Positions 17,104 to 26,081 of a stretch of 64,000 nt of DNA are shown here, piece after piece. The stretch is taken from positions 1-64,000 of the forward strand of contig JBEBWT010000004.1 of NCBI GenBank assembly GCA_040392005.1. Reading direction: 5' to 3'. The notes under the pieces were generated by a model. The model did no database searches and was not told the origin of the DNA. It was given only the letters and a program-made list of their open reading frames with translations. The DNA comes from DASRQK01 sp040392005. Lineage in GTDB: Bacteria > Bacteroidota > Bacteroidia > Sphingobacteriales > Sphingobacteriaceae. Both the position numbers and the translations under genes were made by a program. Position 1 is the first letter of the stretch. Each line of letters opens with the position of its first letter.

Positions 17104-18138
17104 ATGAAAACAAAAAAATTAAATTGCATTTACCTAACCCTGATATCTCTGGTATTCTATTCTTCGAGTCCCCCATCGATGCGGGATAAAATTATCTTTA
17201 CGAAATTCCCTTCTTCCGAACAGGTGGTATTAAAGAACTTGTTTCCTGTCGGATTACAATCTGTATCGGACATTCAGTTGACGGACAGCACCATACTATT
17301 CAAAAACCGAGACGGGGGGAGCGACTTCTTTTATTATGAATATGATCTGTCCGGCAAAACGCTGATCCAGCAATATATCAAAGGAGGCAGAGGAGAAGGC
17401 GAAGCATTTGGCAGCTTGTCTTCGGGTATTTATAAAGACAAGCTGTGGCTATGCGATATCAGTGCCCGGAAAGTGATCTTTGCTTCGTTGGGTGGACGAT
17501 CCACGGAAGAATACAAGCTCCCACGTTTCTATTATAATATCCAACCGATTGCTGGGTTAAAAGCTATTGGAAACGGGGCCTCCCACTCCGACTACAAGAT
17601 ACAACAAATCGATCTGGCGACAGGAACAGAAGATTTCGAGTTTGGGGAATACGACAATGTACCTGCCGATATTCCCGTAGCCGCATGGAAAATGGCCCAT
17701 GAGTCAAAACTTTATACAAGTCCCGATGAGCGGTATGCAGTAGCAGCATATCTGTCATCGGATCAGATAGAACTGTTTGACCTGACAACCACAACAAGCA
17801 AGCTGATAGCTGGTCCTGAAAATTTCAAAGCTGAATTTTCCGTCTATAAAGATGACTGGGGAAAAGACATTGCATATAACACAGAAAAGACCCGATCTGC
17901 TTTTCTGAATGCTTCTGTCACGGAAAAGTATATATATCTGCTATATTCTGGCAAGAACAAGAAAGCGGACAAATATTTCTATGGAGAATACATATACGTC
18001 TTTGACTGGAACGGGAATCCGATCAAAAAATTGACATTGGACAAAAGTGTCTTATGCATCGCTGTCAGCCAGGACGATAAAGTGCTTTACACCTTTGATG
18101 AAGCATCCCGAACTGCCGTATATGCAACTATAAACTGA
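17104..18138 (+). CDS. TolB-like six-bladed propeller domain protein, exported
   Basis: The 344-residue protein has a signal-like N-terminus (NCIYLTLISLVFYSS) and then repeated beta-strand motifs typical of the TolB-like six-bladed propeller proteins of Bacteroidota (for example YIYVFDWNGNPIKKLTLD and LYTFDEASRTAVYA at the end). Many relatives are lipoproteins; here the position where a lipobox cysteine is expected is occupied by serines (SSSPPS), so it is probably periplasmic or the anchor has been lost. Codon use looks more AT-rich than in the neighbours. It precedes the GLPGLI/TonB-receptor relic, a common company for such proteins. Function unknown. Confidence 0.8.
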   Translation: MKTKKLNCIYLTLISLVFYSSSPPSMRDKIIFTKFPSSEQVVLKNLFPVGLQSVSDIQLTDSTILFKNRDGGSDFFYYEYDLSGKTLIQQYIKGGRGEGEAFGSLSSGIYKDKLWLCDISARKVIFASLGGRSTEEYKLPRFYYNIQPIAGLKAIGNGASHSDYKIQQIDLATGTEDFEFGEYDNVPADIPVAAWKMAHESKLYTSPDERYAVAAYLSSDQIELFDLTTTTSKLIAGPENFKAEFSVYKDDWGKDIAYNTEKTRSAFLNASVTEKYIYLLYSGKNKKADKYFYGEYIYVFDWNGNPIKKLTLDKSVLCIAVSQDDKVLYTFDEASRTAVYATIN

Positions 18139-18241
18139 TCTGGATTAAACCTTTCCATGAAAAACCAGTCAACAAACTACTAAATATTAGTAGATAAACG
18201 AAATTTTAATAAATACAATTGAACATTAAAAATCTTGTATC

Positions 18242-18657
18242 ATGAAAACAACACATCTGATAAGTTTGGGTATGGTCGCAATGGCCACCTTGTTCTACCA
18301 TCCGGTCGCTGCCCAAAAAGGTGAGCCGGCCCTTCTGCACATGATCTATGAGTTCATCCATATCGATGACCTGAACAATCCCGATGATCCCATAAAGGAA
18401 ACGATCTGGAAACTCTCTGGTCTGCCGGAAATGTCCTGCTTACCCAACAGGATAAAAACAGCCTGAACTATTCCTTTGTCAATATGCGCCTGCGGTACAA
18501 ATCGGTACGATTGAGGACGGATTTTTCACTCGACATCAACAACATCATGGGGATAAAGAACTATGAAATCGTGGATCTCACCTCAAACCAGTTGTCCATT
18601 AATAATTATACCCTGCGGGGCAGAATGGGGCTTCTACGGGCGACTTTCAATCTTTAA
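18242..18657 (+). pseudogene. Deletion chimera: GLPGLI-family start joined to TonB-dependent receptor end
   Basis: ATG 18242 opens a frame with a signal peptide (ISLGMVAMATLFYHPVAAQ) and LLHMIYEFIHIDDLNNPD, the usual beginning of GLPGLI-family proteins. It stops at 18466. From about 18440 another frame reads LTQQDKNSLNYSFVNMRLRY and later INNIMGIKNYEI, ending RGRMGLLRATFNL and TAA 18657. That tail is the C-terminal beta-strand region of a large TonB-linked outer-membrane protein. The two gene types are often neighbours in Bacteroidota, so a deletion of several kilobases probably joined them out of frame. No functional product is expected. Confidence 0.7.
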
Positions 18658-18689
18658 ATTTGTAGTCACGGCTATACAACCTCTAAATA

Positions 18690-18721
18690 AAGCTCATTTT
18701 TTTTGGAATATAAGCTCATTT
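18690..18721 (+). repeat. Two AAGCTCATTT direct repeats, 22 bases apart, in the fic promoter
   Basis: AAGCTCATTT occurs at 18690-18699 and again at 18712-18721, a spacing of 22 bases or about two helical turns. The second copy lies between the -33 and -7 elements of the fic gene. A partial inverted copy, ATGAGCT, forms the start codon region at 18754. The arrangement resembles an operator. Confidence 0.5.
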
Positions 18722-18734
18722 ATGTCTATTTTTG
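18702..18734 (+). promoter_or_regulatory. Promoter of the fic gene
   Basis: TTTG (18702-18705), a 21-base spacer, then TATTTTTG (18727-18734) reproduce the Bacteroidota TTTG / TAnnTTTG promoter. Transcription should start near 18740, about 14 bases before the ATG. Direct repeats overlap it. Confidence 0.6.
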
Positions 18735-18753
18735 GCCCAATAATTAAAATAAC

Positions 18754-19800
18754 ATGAGCTCCAAAAGAACACCAGTTGGCAAAGATATTATAAAATTCCT
18801 GCAGGAGAACCCCGTAAGTTCTTCTGCCGATATCTATAAAGGTATTGGCAAAGGTTCGTATTCAACCATCAAAAGGGCGATCAGTATGCTCCAGGAGGAC
18901 AGACAGATTGTGTCGGAAGGACAGCGCAAAGCTACCCGGTACCGTGTCAGTATCGCAAACCAACTTTTGGAACCCATTGATATGGAGACCTACTTTGAAA
19001 AAGAAATTGATGAACGTGCGATCCGCGAAAGGTTCGATTTCCCGTTGATTCGGGAGATCTTGCCCCAATCCGAGCTATTCACCGCAGAAGAAATCAATAG
19101 TCTGAATCAATTACAGGAAGAATTCCGGCAAAATATAGCAGACCTGAGCCAGGATGTCCATCAGAAAGAAATGGAAAGGCTCGCCATCGATCTGAGCTGG
19201 AAATCATCACAGATTGAGGGCAATACCTATTCATTGTTGGAGACGGAAAGGTTATTGAGGTACAAAGAGACCGCTGCCGGGAAACCGAAAGATGATGCAA
19301 CCATGCTACTCAACCATAAAGAGGCATTGAATTTTATTCTTGAGCACCCCGATTATCTACAACCCCTGACCATCGCAGGGATCGAAGATATCCATAGTAT
19401 GCTGATCAGGGATCTTGCAGTAGAACGAAATATCAGGCAACGGCGTGTCGGTATTTCGGGCACAAATTATAAGCCCCTGGACAATGAACACCAGATAAGG
19501 GAAGCGTTGGAGGCAATGTGCAAGCTGATCAACGGCAAGGAGAATGTGTTTGAGAAATCCCTGTTGACATTGGTATTATTGTCCTATATACAGGCCTTCA
19601 ACGATGGCAACAAAAGAACAGCGAGGATTGTGGCCAATGCCATTCTGATCGCCAATGCATACTGCCCTATCTCTTTCAGGACCATCGATTCCGTTGAATA
19701 TAAAAAAGCGATGCTGATCTTTTATGAGCAGAACAATATCAGTGCCTTCAAGAAAATATTTATAGAACAGTTCAGGTTCGCGGTAAAAACTTATTTTTGA
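18754..19800 (+). CDS. Fic family protein with winged-helix N-terminus; catalytic histidine replaced by glutamine
   Basis: The 348-residue protein has a winged-helix DNA-binding domain (about 1-65, IYKGIGKGSYSTIKRAISML), a Fic N-terminal region with the inhibitory motif SSQIEGN (151-157, matching S/T-xxx-E-G/N), and the Fic core. Fic enzymes transfer AMP or other groups to proteins using HPFx(D/E)GN(G/K)R. Here the motif reads IQAFNDGNKRTAR, so Gln280 stands where the catalytic histidine belongs, while Asp, Gly, Asn and both Arg are kept. Classical AMP transfer should be impaired. The winged helix and the repeats in the promoter suggest autoregulation. It stands alone; no separate antitoxin gene is visible. 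Confidence 0.88.
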   Translation: MSSKRTPVGKDIIKFLQENPVSSSADIYKGIGKGSYSTIKRAISMLQEDRQIVSEGQRKATRYRVSIANQLLEPIDMETYFEKEIDERAIRERFDFPLIREILPQSELFTAEEINSLNQLQEEFRQNIADLSQDVHQKEMERLAIDLSWKSSQIEGNTYSLLETERLLRYKETAAGKPKDDATMLLNHKEALNFILEHPDYLQPLTIAGIEDIHSMLIRDLAVERNIRQRRVGISGTNYKPLDNEHQIREALEAMCKLINGKENVFEKSLLTLVLLSYIQAFNDGNKRTARIVANAILIANAYCPISFRTIDSVEYKKAMLIFYEQNNISAFKKIFIEQFRFAVKTYF

Positions 19801-19817
19801 TCCCTTTAAATCAAACT

Positions 19818-20477
19818 ATGGGCAAGGATAAATTAAGGAAATTTGCGGAAATCGGCACTTTTCCGAATGTACACCAGTTGGAGGACGGACAGGCTCTGAA
19901 AGGTCAATGGGCCGCAAGGCAATTTGGCAACGATCATCCGGTCGTGCTGGAACTGGCCTGTGGAAAAGGTGAGTATTCGGTCAATATGGCCCGGCATTTC
20001 CCGGAAAAGAATTTTATCGGGATTGATTTCAAGGGCAACCGGATCTGGCGGGGTGCAAAAACGGCTCTGGAGGATCAGATCCCGAATGTGGCATTTCTCC
20101 GGATACAGATTGAAAATATCCTGGACTATTTCGCTGCCGGAGAAGTTTCCGAAATCTGGATCACATTCCCGGATCCACAACCCCAGAAAAGCCGGATCAA
20201 AAAGCGGCTGACAAACCCTGTTTTCCTCGAAAAATACCAGTGGATCCTGACCGGACAGGGTATGATGCACCTGAAAACGGACAATGACGGGTTGTATGAA
20301 TATACGCTGGAAACCCTGACCGCACACGGTCTGCCGGTCAATGCGCAGACAAATGATCTGTACCATTCCGAATGGCTGGACGAGGTGCTGTCCATCAAAA
20401 CCTACTACGAGCAGAAATACCTGGCCCAGAACAAGAACATCAATTATATACGCTGGTCTTTTGGGGATCAGAGTTGA
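19818..20477 (+). CDS. trmB: tRNA (guanine-N7)-methyltransferase
   Basis: The enzyme (219 residues from ATG 19818) methylates G46 of tRNA with S-adenosylmethionine. The SAM site is VVLELACGKGEYSVNMA; NFIGIDFKGNRIWRG follows, and WITFPDPQPQKSRIKKRL is the TrmB hallmark. A TTG at 19797 would extend the frame over the fic stop codon, but the family start fits ATG 19818 (GKDKLRKFAEI). A TATTTTTG at 19792-19799, inside the last fic codons, could be its own -7 element, 18 bases before the ATG. Confidence 0.95.
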   Translation: MGKDKLRKFAEIGTFPNVHQLEDGQALKGQWAARQFGNDHPVVLELACGKGEYSVNMARHFPEKNFIGIDFKGNRIWRGAKTALEDQIPNVAFLRIQIENILDYFAAGEVSEIWITFPDPQPQKSRIKKRLTNPVFLEKYQWILTGQGMMHLKTDNDGLYEYTLETLTAHGLPVNAQTNDLYHSEWLDEVLSIKTYYEQKYLAQNKNINYIRWSFGDQS

Positions 20478-20561
20478 AAATCTGTATCTTTACCCTGATG
20501 AATGCCTGAGCAGGCAGCAATGCCGGGTACTAATCTTTGGGATGGATAATCATACAAGGCC

Positions 20562-22763
20562 GTGATCAAACAGGAGGTTGTCGATAAAATAATGGATGCT
20601 GCCCGCATCGAGGAGGTGGTGGGTGAGTTTGTCGATCTCAAAAAAAGGGGGTCGTCCCTGATCGGCCTGTGCCCATTCCACAACGAAAAAACGCCTTCTT
20701 TCAATGTTTCGGTCAGCAAAGGGATTTATAAGTGTTTCGGCTGCGGGGCCGGGGGAGATTCCGTCCGCTTCATCATGGATCATGAGAAATATAGCTATCC
20801 CGAAGCGCTCCGGTTTCTGGCCCAGAAATACCATATTGAGATCGAAGAGACCGAACAGACGGATGAACAGGCTCAATTGAGGGATCACCGGGAAAGTCTG
20901 CTGATCGTGACCGGATGGGCCAGTGAGTTTTTTATTGAGCAGCTCTGGGAAACCGAAGAAGGGCAGACCATTGGCTTGAATTATTTCAAGGAACGGGGTT
21001 TCAGGGAAGACATAATCCGCAAATTTGGGCTGGGTTACGCCCCGGAAGCCTGGACGGCACTGGCCGATCAGGCAAAAGCAAAGGGTTATCAGGAAGATTA
21101 CCTGATCGAAACCGGCCTAATCGTCAAAAAAGAAGAAGGCCGCAGTTATGACCGCTTTCGCGGACGTGTCATTTTCCCCATCCACAATCTGACGGGCCGC
21201 GTACTGGGTTTTGGTGGCAGAACGCTGAAAACAGATAAGCAAACCCCCAAATATGTCAATTCGCCGGAGAGTGAGATTTATCATAAATCCAATGTGCTCT
21301 ACGGCTTGAATTTTGCAAAAAAAGCAATCAGCCAGGCAGATAAATGCCTAATGGTGGAGGGGTATGCCGATGTGATCGCCCTGCATCAGGCCGGAATCGA
21401 AAACGTGGTATCTTCATCGGGGACTTCCCTGACCTCGGGGCAGATCCGCCTGATCTCCCGCTATACCCGGCAGGTAACCTTGCTGTTTGACGGGGATGCT
21501 GCGGGGATCAAAGCTGCGCTCAGAGGTACTGATATGCTGCTGGAGGAGGGACTCAATGTCAAGATCCTGCTGGTACCTGACGGGGATGATCCGGATTCTT
21601 ATATCCGCAAACATGGCTCCGAGGCTTTCAAAGCCTATCTCGAAAAACACGAGGAGGATTTTATTTCCTTCAAAACAAAAGTGCTGCTGCGGGATGCCGG
21701 GCACGATCCGATCAGGCGGGCCGAAACCATCCGCGAAGTGGTGGAGAGCATTGCCCTGATCCCCGATCAGATCAAAGCCTCGGTTTTTATCAGGGAATGC
21801 AGCAGCCTGCTGGATATAGAAGAACGGATCCTGCTGCATGAACTCAACAAAATACGCATAGATAACAGCCGGCGAAAAAGCAGGCAGGAGAATAGTGCAG
21901 GAGGAATGGCCACGGGAGGCGCCGCATTAGGCAGAGAAAATGTAGGAGGCGCCGCTTCGGGCAATAAAGATAATGGGAATACAGAAGGGACAAACGCAGG
22001 ATTACAGGGCCATCAGCAGACCGGCGGTCAGACTTTCTCACCTGCAAACCGGCCGGATCAGCCTTTGGTTCCTGACAGTGCGGCAACACGGCAGCACGGT
22101 GCGGCGCAACACGGTGCGGCACGGTACAGCTCAGCTCAGCACGGTACAGCTCAGCACGGCACGGCAGGCGCATACAACACGGCCGGAACCGCAGCAACAA
22201 ACCCTGCACCGGCAGAAGCGGGTCACCAATCACCGGTCGCCTTACAGGAAAGAGAGTTTATCCGGGTCCTCCTGAATTACGGTCGGGAACCGGCCGGGTG
22301 GGAAAGCACACCGGATCTGCCCATTGCCCCACTGCTGATCAATTCGGTCCAGGATATCCCCTTCGAAGATCAGACCTGTGCAGCCATTGTGGCCATCTAT
22401 CAGTCCTATCTGGACAATCAACGTTTACCCGAAGACCGGATTTTTATTTCCAATAAAAACAAGCAGATTGCCGATCTGTCGATTGCGCTGCTTTCACCAA
22501 AATATGAAATCAGTCCCAACTGGAACGATGACAAGCGCAAGATCTATGTGCCTGAAGAAAAAGAGAACCTGGAAGAACTGGTCTATACCTGTGTTTACCG
22601 GATCAAAAAACGTTGGGTAGAGACACAGATGCACCGGGTGCGGGAAGAAATAAAAAGCGAAAAGGACGAGGCAAATACCCAGATCCTGCTCCAGAAATAC
22701 CAATCCATGAAGGATGCCCTGAAAATCATCGGGGAGCGCCTCGGAACCATTATTCTCAAATAA
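20562..22763 (+). CDS. dnaG: DNA primase
   Basis: The 733-residue primase makes RNA primers at the fork. The zinc-binding CHC2 domain has Cys37, His40, Cys58 and Cys61 (LCPFHNEKTPSF and KCFGCGAGGD); the Toprim domain follows with MVEGYADVIALHQAG near 265 and TLLFDGDAAGIKAA near 310; the C-terminal part (about 560-733) should bind the DnaB helicase. Between them lies an unusually long linker (about 440-560), rich in Gly, Ala, Gln and His, with QHGAA/QHGTA repeats. The start is GTG 20562: an in-frame TAA lies five codons upstream and IKQEVVDKIMDAARI fits the family. The yraN gene follows after nine bases. Confidence 0.96.
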   Translation: MIKQEVVDKIMDAARIEEVVGEFVDLKKRGSSLIGLCPFHNEKTPSFNVSVSKGIYKCFGCGAGGDSVRFIMDHEKYSYPEALRFLAQKYHIEIEETEQTDEQAQLRDHRESLLIVTGWASEFFIEQLWETEEGQTIGLNYFKERGFREDIIRKFGLGYAPEAWTALADQAKAKGYQEDYLIETGLIVKKEEGRSYDRFRGRVIFPIHNLTGRVLGFGGRTLKTDKQTPKYVNSPESEIYHKSNVLYGLNFAKKAISQADKCLMVEGYADVIALHQAGIENVVSSSGTSLTSGQIRLISRYTRQVTLLFDGDAAGIKAALRGTDMLLEEGLNVKILLVPDGDDPDSYIRKHGSEAFKAYLEKHEEDFISFKTKVLLRDAGHDPIRRAETIREVVESIALIPDQIKASVFIRECSSLLDIEERILLHELNKIRIDNSRRKSRQENSAGGMATGGAALGRENVGGAASGNKDNGNTEGTNAGLQGHQQTGGQTFSPANRPDQPLVPDSAATRQHGAAQHGAARYSSAQHGTAQHGTAGAYNTAGTAATNPAPAEAGHQSPVALQEREFIRVLLNYGREPAGWESTPDLPIAPLLINSVQDIPFEDQTCAAIVAIYQSYLDNQRLPEDRIFISNKNKQIADLSIALLSPKYEISPNWNDDKRKIYVPEEKENLEELVYTCVYRIKKRWVETQMHRVREEIKSEKDEANTQILLQKYQSMKDALKIIGERLGTIILK
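22092..22167 (+). repeat. Tandem repeats within the dnaG linker
   Basis: The 16-base unit CACGGTACAGCTCAGC occurs exactly at 22120-22135 and 22140-22155 (period 20), flanked by shorter CAGCACGGTGCGG-like copies. The repeats encode QHGAA and QHGTA pentads of the primase linker. Confidence 0.75.
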
Positions 22764-22772
22764 TGCAGTGCG

Positions 22773-23153
22773 ATGGCAAAACACCTGACAACCGGCAGCA
22801 GGGGAGAAAAAATCGCTGAAAAAACCTTACTTGCACAGGGGTACCGGATTCTGGAACGGAACTGGCGTTTCAAGCACCTTGAAGTGGATCTGATCGCCAG
22901 AGACGGGAGCATCCTGGTTTTTGTGGAGGTCAGAACAAGGAATGACAGCCAATACGGCCAGCCCTATGAATCCATCGGAAGGCAAAAAGAACAGAAATTG
23001 GCCCGTGCCGCCAATATATACCTCAGCCAGCAGGGTTATGACGGAGAAATCCGCTTTGATGTCGTCTCGGTCATTCTCCCCCAGAACCTGCCTTCCGGCA
23101 TTGTGTTCGAACCGGAGGTGATTGTGATCAAGGATGCGTTCTGGCCCGAATAG
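22773..23153 (+). CDS. YraN / UPF0102 family nuclease-like protein
   Basis: The 126-residue protein belongs to the YraN (UPF0102) family, which has the restriction-endonuclease-like fold. The family core is visible: GEKIAEKTLLAQGYRILERNW, then HLEVDLIARDGSILVFVEVRTR with the D...ExR version of the D-ExK nuclease motif (Asp at about 40, Glu at about 51). The last motif residue is Arg rather than Lys, which is common in this family. The cellular role is unknown. It begins nine bases after the dnaG stop and is presumably cotranscribed with it. Confidence 0.9.
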   Translation: MAKHLTTGSRGEKIAEKTLLAQGYRILERNWRFKHLEVDLIARDGSILVFVEVRTRNDSQYGQPYESIGRQKEQKLARAANIYLSQQGYDGEIRFDVVSVILPQNLPSGIVFEPEVIVIKDAFWPE

Positions 23154-23177
23154 GATATATTGTTAGTCAAAAGTTAG

Positions 23178-23185
23178 TATGTTTG
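23178..23185 (+). promoter_or_regulatory. -7 element of the cyclotransferase-trk operon
   Basis: TATGTTTG lies 19 bases before ATG 23205 and matches TAnnTTTG. The -33 element is not clear. The three genes that follow are closely spaced and probably share this promoter. Confidence 0.45.
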
Positions 23186-23204
23186 TACTGTATTACAATC
23201 ACCG

Positions 23205-24263
23205 ATGATGAATAAACTTCTCAGTTTCTCCTTAATTCTGATCGGCCTGTCCGGCCTTATTTCCTGTGAAACACAGCAACAAGCAACCAAACTCCGTTTC
23301 TCCTACCCCGAAGCAGGCACGATCGTCCGCAGCGGAAATCCATTGCTACTGAAGCTTCACATCCCCGACAATGGCTCGAAAGTCGATTCGGTGATCTATT
23401 CCATAGATGGAGCTGTGATCTCTTCAGTTCTGAGCGGGGATTCCATTACTGTGGACACCGACGGTTTCGCCTTTGGCAGCCGGTCACTGAGCGCAAAAGT
23501 ATATCAGGGAGGACAGGAAAACACCGCTTACAGCAATATCGTATTCCTGCCCAAAGCCCCGCAACATTACGGATTCAAAGTGATCAACGAATTTCCACAT
23601 GATCCGGAGGCCTTCACCCAGGGTCTGGAATATCATAATGGAGTGCTTTACGAAAGCACCGGGCAGTATGATGGCCAATCTTCGCTGCGCAGAGTCGATC
23701 TGAGCAGCGGCCAGGTACAGAAAAAAATCAATCTGTCCAGTCAGTACTTTGGAGAGGGCATAACCATTGTTGGCAACCGCATTATCCAATTGACATGGAG
23801 GGAGAATGTGGCCCTTGTCTATGACCTTCAGACCTTTGCAAAAATCGGTGAATTTAGCTACGGAAATAACAAGGAAGGTTGGGGGCTGTGCTATGACGGG
23901 AACCACCTGATCCTGTCCGATGGCACCAACCGCCTGTATTTTCTCAACAAGGACACATTCCGGGAGGAATATTCCGTCACTGTCCACAATCACCAAGGAC
24001 CTGTGGATAGTCTCAACGAACTGGAATATATCAACGGAAAAGTATATGCCAATGTCTATCAGAAGGATATCATTGTCATCATCAATCCCCAAAGCGGTGC
24101 AGTGGAGGGCGAGATCAATCTGATCGGTCTATATCCCGAAAAAGATAAAATCCTCTATGATAATGAGCTGAACGGCATTGCCTATGACCGCCAGAACGAC
24201 CGGTTGTTTGTCACCGGCAAAAACTGGTCGAAACTCTTCGAAATCGAGACGGTAGCCCGCTGA
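23205..24263 (+). CDS. Glutaminyl-peptide cyclotransferase, lipoprotein
   Basis: The 352-residue protein starts with a lipoprotein signal (LIGLSGLISC, Cys21), then an Ig-like region (about 30-115), then a five-bladed propeller of the plant-type glutamine cyclotransferase family: FPHDPEAFTQGLEYHNGVLYESTG, QLTWRENVALVYD, GWGLCYDGNHLILSDGT and LNELEYINGKVYANVY. Such enzymes turn N-terminal glutamine into pyroglutamate in exported proteins. It probably faces the periplasm. It precedes trkH by 16 bases, which suggests cotranscription, although no functional link to potassium uptake is known to me. Confidence 0.92.
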   Translation: MMNKLLSFSLILIGLSGLISCETQQQATKLRFSYPEAGTIVRSGNPLLLKLHIPDNGSKVDSVIYSIDGAVISSVLSGDSITVDTDGFAFGSRSLSAKVYQGGQENTAYSNIVFLPKAPQHYGFKVINEFPHDPEAFTQGLEYHNGVLYESTGQYDGQSSLRRVDLSSGQVQKKINLSSQYFGEGITIVGNRIIQLTWRENVALVYDLQTFAKIGEFSYGNNKEGWGLCYDGNHLILSDGTNRLYFLNKDTFREEYSVTVHNHQGPVDSLNELEYINGKVYANVYQKDIIVIINPQSGAVEGEINLIGLYPEKDKILYDNELNGIAYDRQNDRLFVTGKNWSKLFEIETVAR

Positions 24264-24279
24264 TAAAATCTGGCAGGAC

Positions 24280-26061
24280 ATGCTGAATAAATTGAAATAT
24301 TCCTTTCGGCACAGTCAAAAAGCAATTGACCGGGGAGCATTGTATATCAGCATCCTGTTTTCGATCCTGATCCTCTTTCATTTGGGTTACAATACAGACC
24401 CCAAGCTTGCCATTACATTCAATAAGGTGATTATCCGGGCCTTTTATGTACTTTTCCTGACGAATTTCCTGCGCACCCTCCTTTCCATCTGGTCAGAGAA
24501 AAGGGTGCACGCCGAACATTACGGGGGCCTTTTTATTTTTATCTTCTTTCTACTCATTACCCTGGCCCGGATCAATGACCCTTCGGGTACAGCCTATCTG
24601 GCCCAGCCCGAGTGGATCTATATGGGACTTTTCACCCTCACACTGGTCGAAGTTTCCAGATCCACCCTCTTTCTGGACAAGTTCTATTTCAATCCGACCA
24701 TTCTGTTTGTCATCAGTTTCCTTGCACTGATCCTGCTGGGGGCCCTGTTGCTGATGTTGCCCAAAAGTGTAGTAAGCGGAATCCCCCTATCTTTTGTGGA
24801 TGCGACCTTTATGGCCACCAGTGCCGTCTGCATCACCGGCCTGACGGTAGTGGATGTGGCCGGTACCTTTACTCCCTTCGGGCAAAGCATCCTGCTGGTC
24901 CTGATCCAATTGGGGGGCCTGGGCATCATGACCTTCACCGGCTTTTTCGGTTACTTCTTTTCAGGTGGGTTCTCGTACAAAAATCAATTGATGTACGGAG
25001 AGATCCTGGGGCAGAACAAGGTGGGGGCAGTGATCAACACCCTGCTCAAAATCATTCTGGTCACCCTTTTTGTGGAGGCTCTGGGTGCCGTGCTGATTTT
25101 CTTTGCGGTGCCTTCCGGCCAATTCGATTCCTACGGAGATCATCTGTTTTTCGCTATATTCCATGCTGTTTCTGCTTTTTGCAATGCCGGATTCAGCATC
25201 GTGGAAAATGGGCTGGGCAATCCGGCGTATCGCTTCAATTACAATCTTCAATTGATATTGGTGGGATTATTTGTACTGGGCGGACTGGGTTTTATTATTG
25301 TATTCAACACCTACACCTATATCCGGCGGCTGATCATCAATCTTTACAATAAGGTTAGGCACGGCCAGGCTTTTATCCATAAGGCATGGGTGATCAGTTT
25401 CAATGCAAGGCTGATGGCCTGGTCTTCCCTGATCCTGATCACAGGTTCCACACTCGCCTTCTTTTTACTGGAATACAATAACACCCTGTCGGAACATGAA
25501 GGGTTCATAAATAAAACCATTGCGGCCCTGTTTATGGGCAACAGTGCCCGTACATCCGGATTTGCTACGATGGACACCACCCAATTATCGTTCCCCATGA
25601 TCCTGATCATTATGCTGCTGATGTGGATCGGAGCTTCTCCTGGCTCTACCGGCGGGGGGATCAAGAACACCACCTTTTCTGTTGCCCTACTGAACATTAT
25701 CAGTCTGGCAAAAGGACGGGACCAGCTCGAAATATTCCACCGCAGGATTCCACAGGATTCAGTCAATAAGGCTTTTGCCATTATTATGCTTTCATTTATA
25801 GCCATAGGACTCAGCATTTGTTTCCTGTCATTCACCGACGGCGAAAAAGGATTGAGGGCACTGGCCTTTGAATCCTTTTCGGCCTATGCTACCTGTGGTC
25901 TCAGCCTGGGGATTACCCATCAACTGAGTGATGCCGGAAAAATCATTATCTCAGTCACCATGTTTACGGGTAGGGTAGGGTTGCTGACACTACTGGTGGC
26001 CATCATCAAAAATATGAGAAACAGAAGCTATACATTCCCGGAGGAAAAAGTTCTTTTTTAA
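24280..26061 (+). CDS. TrkH/KtrB-type potassium transporter, membrane subunit
   Basis: The 593-residue membrane protein has an extra hydrophobic N-terminal section (about 1-150, several transmembrane helices) and then the fourfold M-P-M repeat of the potassium-transporter superfamily. The selectivity loops are visible: SAVCITGLTVVD, SAFCNAGFSI, ARTSGFATMD and YATCGLSLG, plus GASPGSTGGGIKNTT. It imports K+ across the inner membrane together with the RCK subunit encoded 20 bases downstream. AGGA before ATG 24280 acts as ribosome binding site. KtrB-like gating (glycine-rich loop in the third repeat) is likely but not proven. Confidence 0.93.
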   Translation: MLNKLKYSFRHSQKAIDRGALYISILFSILILFHLGYNTDPKLAITFNKVIIRAFYVLFLTNFLRTLLSIWSEKRVHAEHYGGLFIFIFFLLITLARINDPSGTAYLAQPEWIYMGLFTLTLVEVSRSTLFLDKFYFNPTILFVISFLALILLGALLLMLPKSVVSGIPLSFVDATFMATSAVCITGLTVVDVAGTFTPFGQSILLVLIQLGGLGIMTFTGFFGYFFSGGFSYKNQLMYGEILGQNKVGAVINTLLKIILVTLFVEALGAVLIFFAVPSGQFDSYGDHLFFAIFHAVSAFCNAGFSIVENGLGNPAYRFNYNLQLILVGLFVLGGLGFIIVFNTYTYIRRLIINLYNKVRHGQAFIHKAWVISFNARLMAWSSLILITGSTLAFFLLEYNNTLSEHEGFINKTIAALFMGNSARTSGFATMDTTQLSFPMILIIMLLMWIGASPGSTGGGIKNTTFSVALLNIISLAKGRDQLEIFHRRIPQDSVNKAFAIIMLSFIAIGLSICFLSFTDGEKGLRALAFESFSAYATCGLSLGITHQLSDAGKIIISVTMFTGRVGLLTLLVAIIKNMRNRSYTFPEEKVLF

Positions 26062-26081
26062 TAAAATAAATAGCAAAACAA

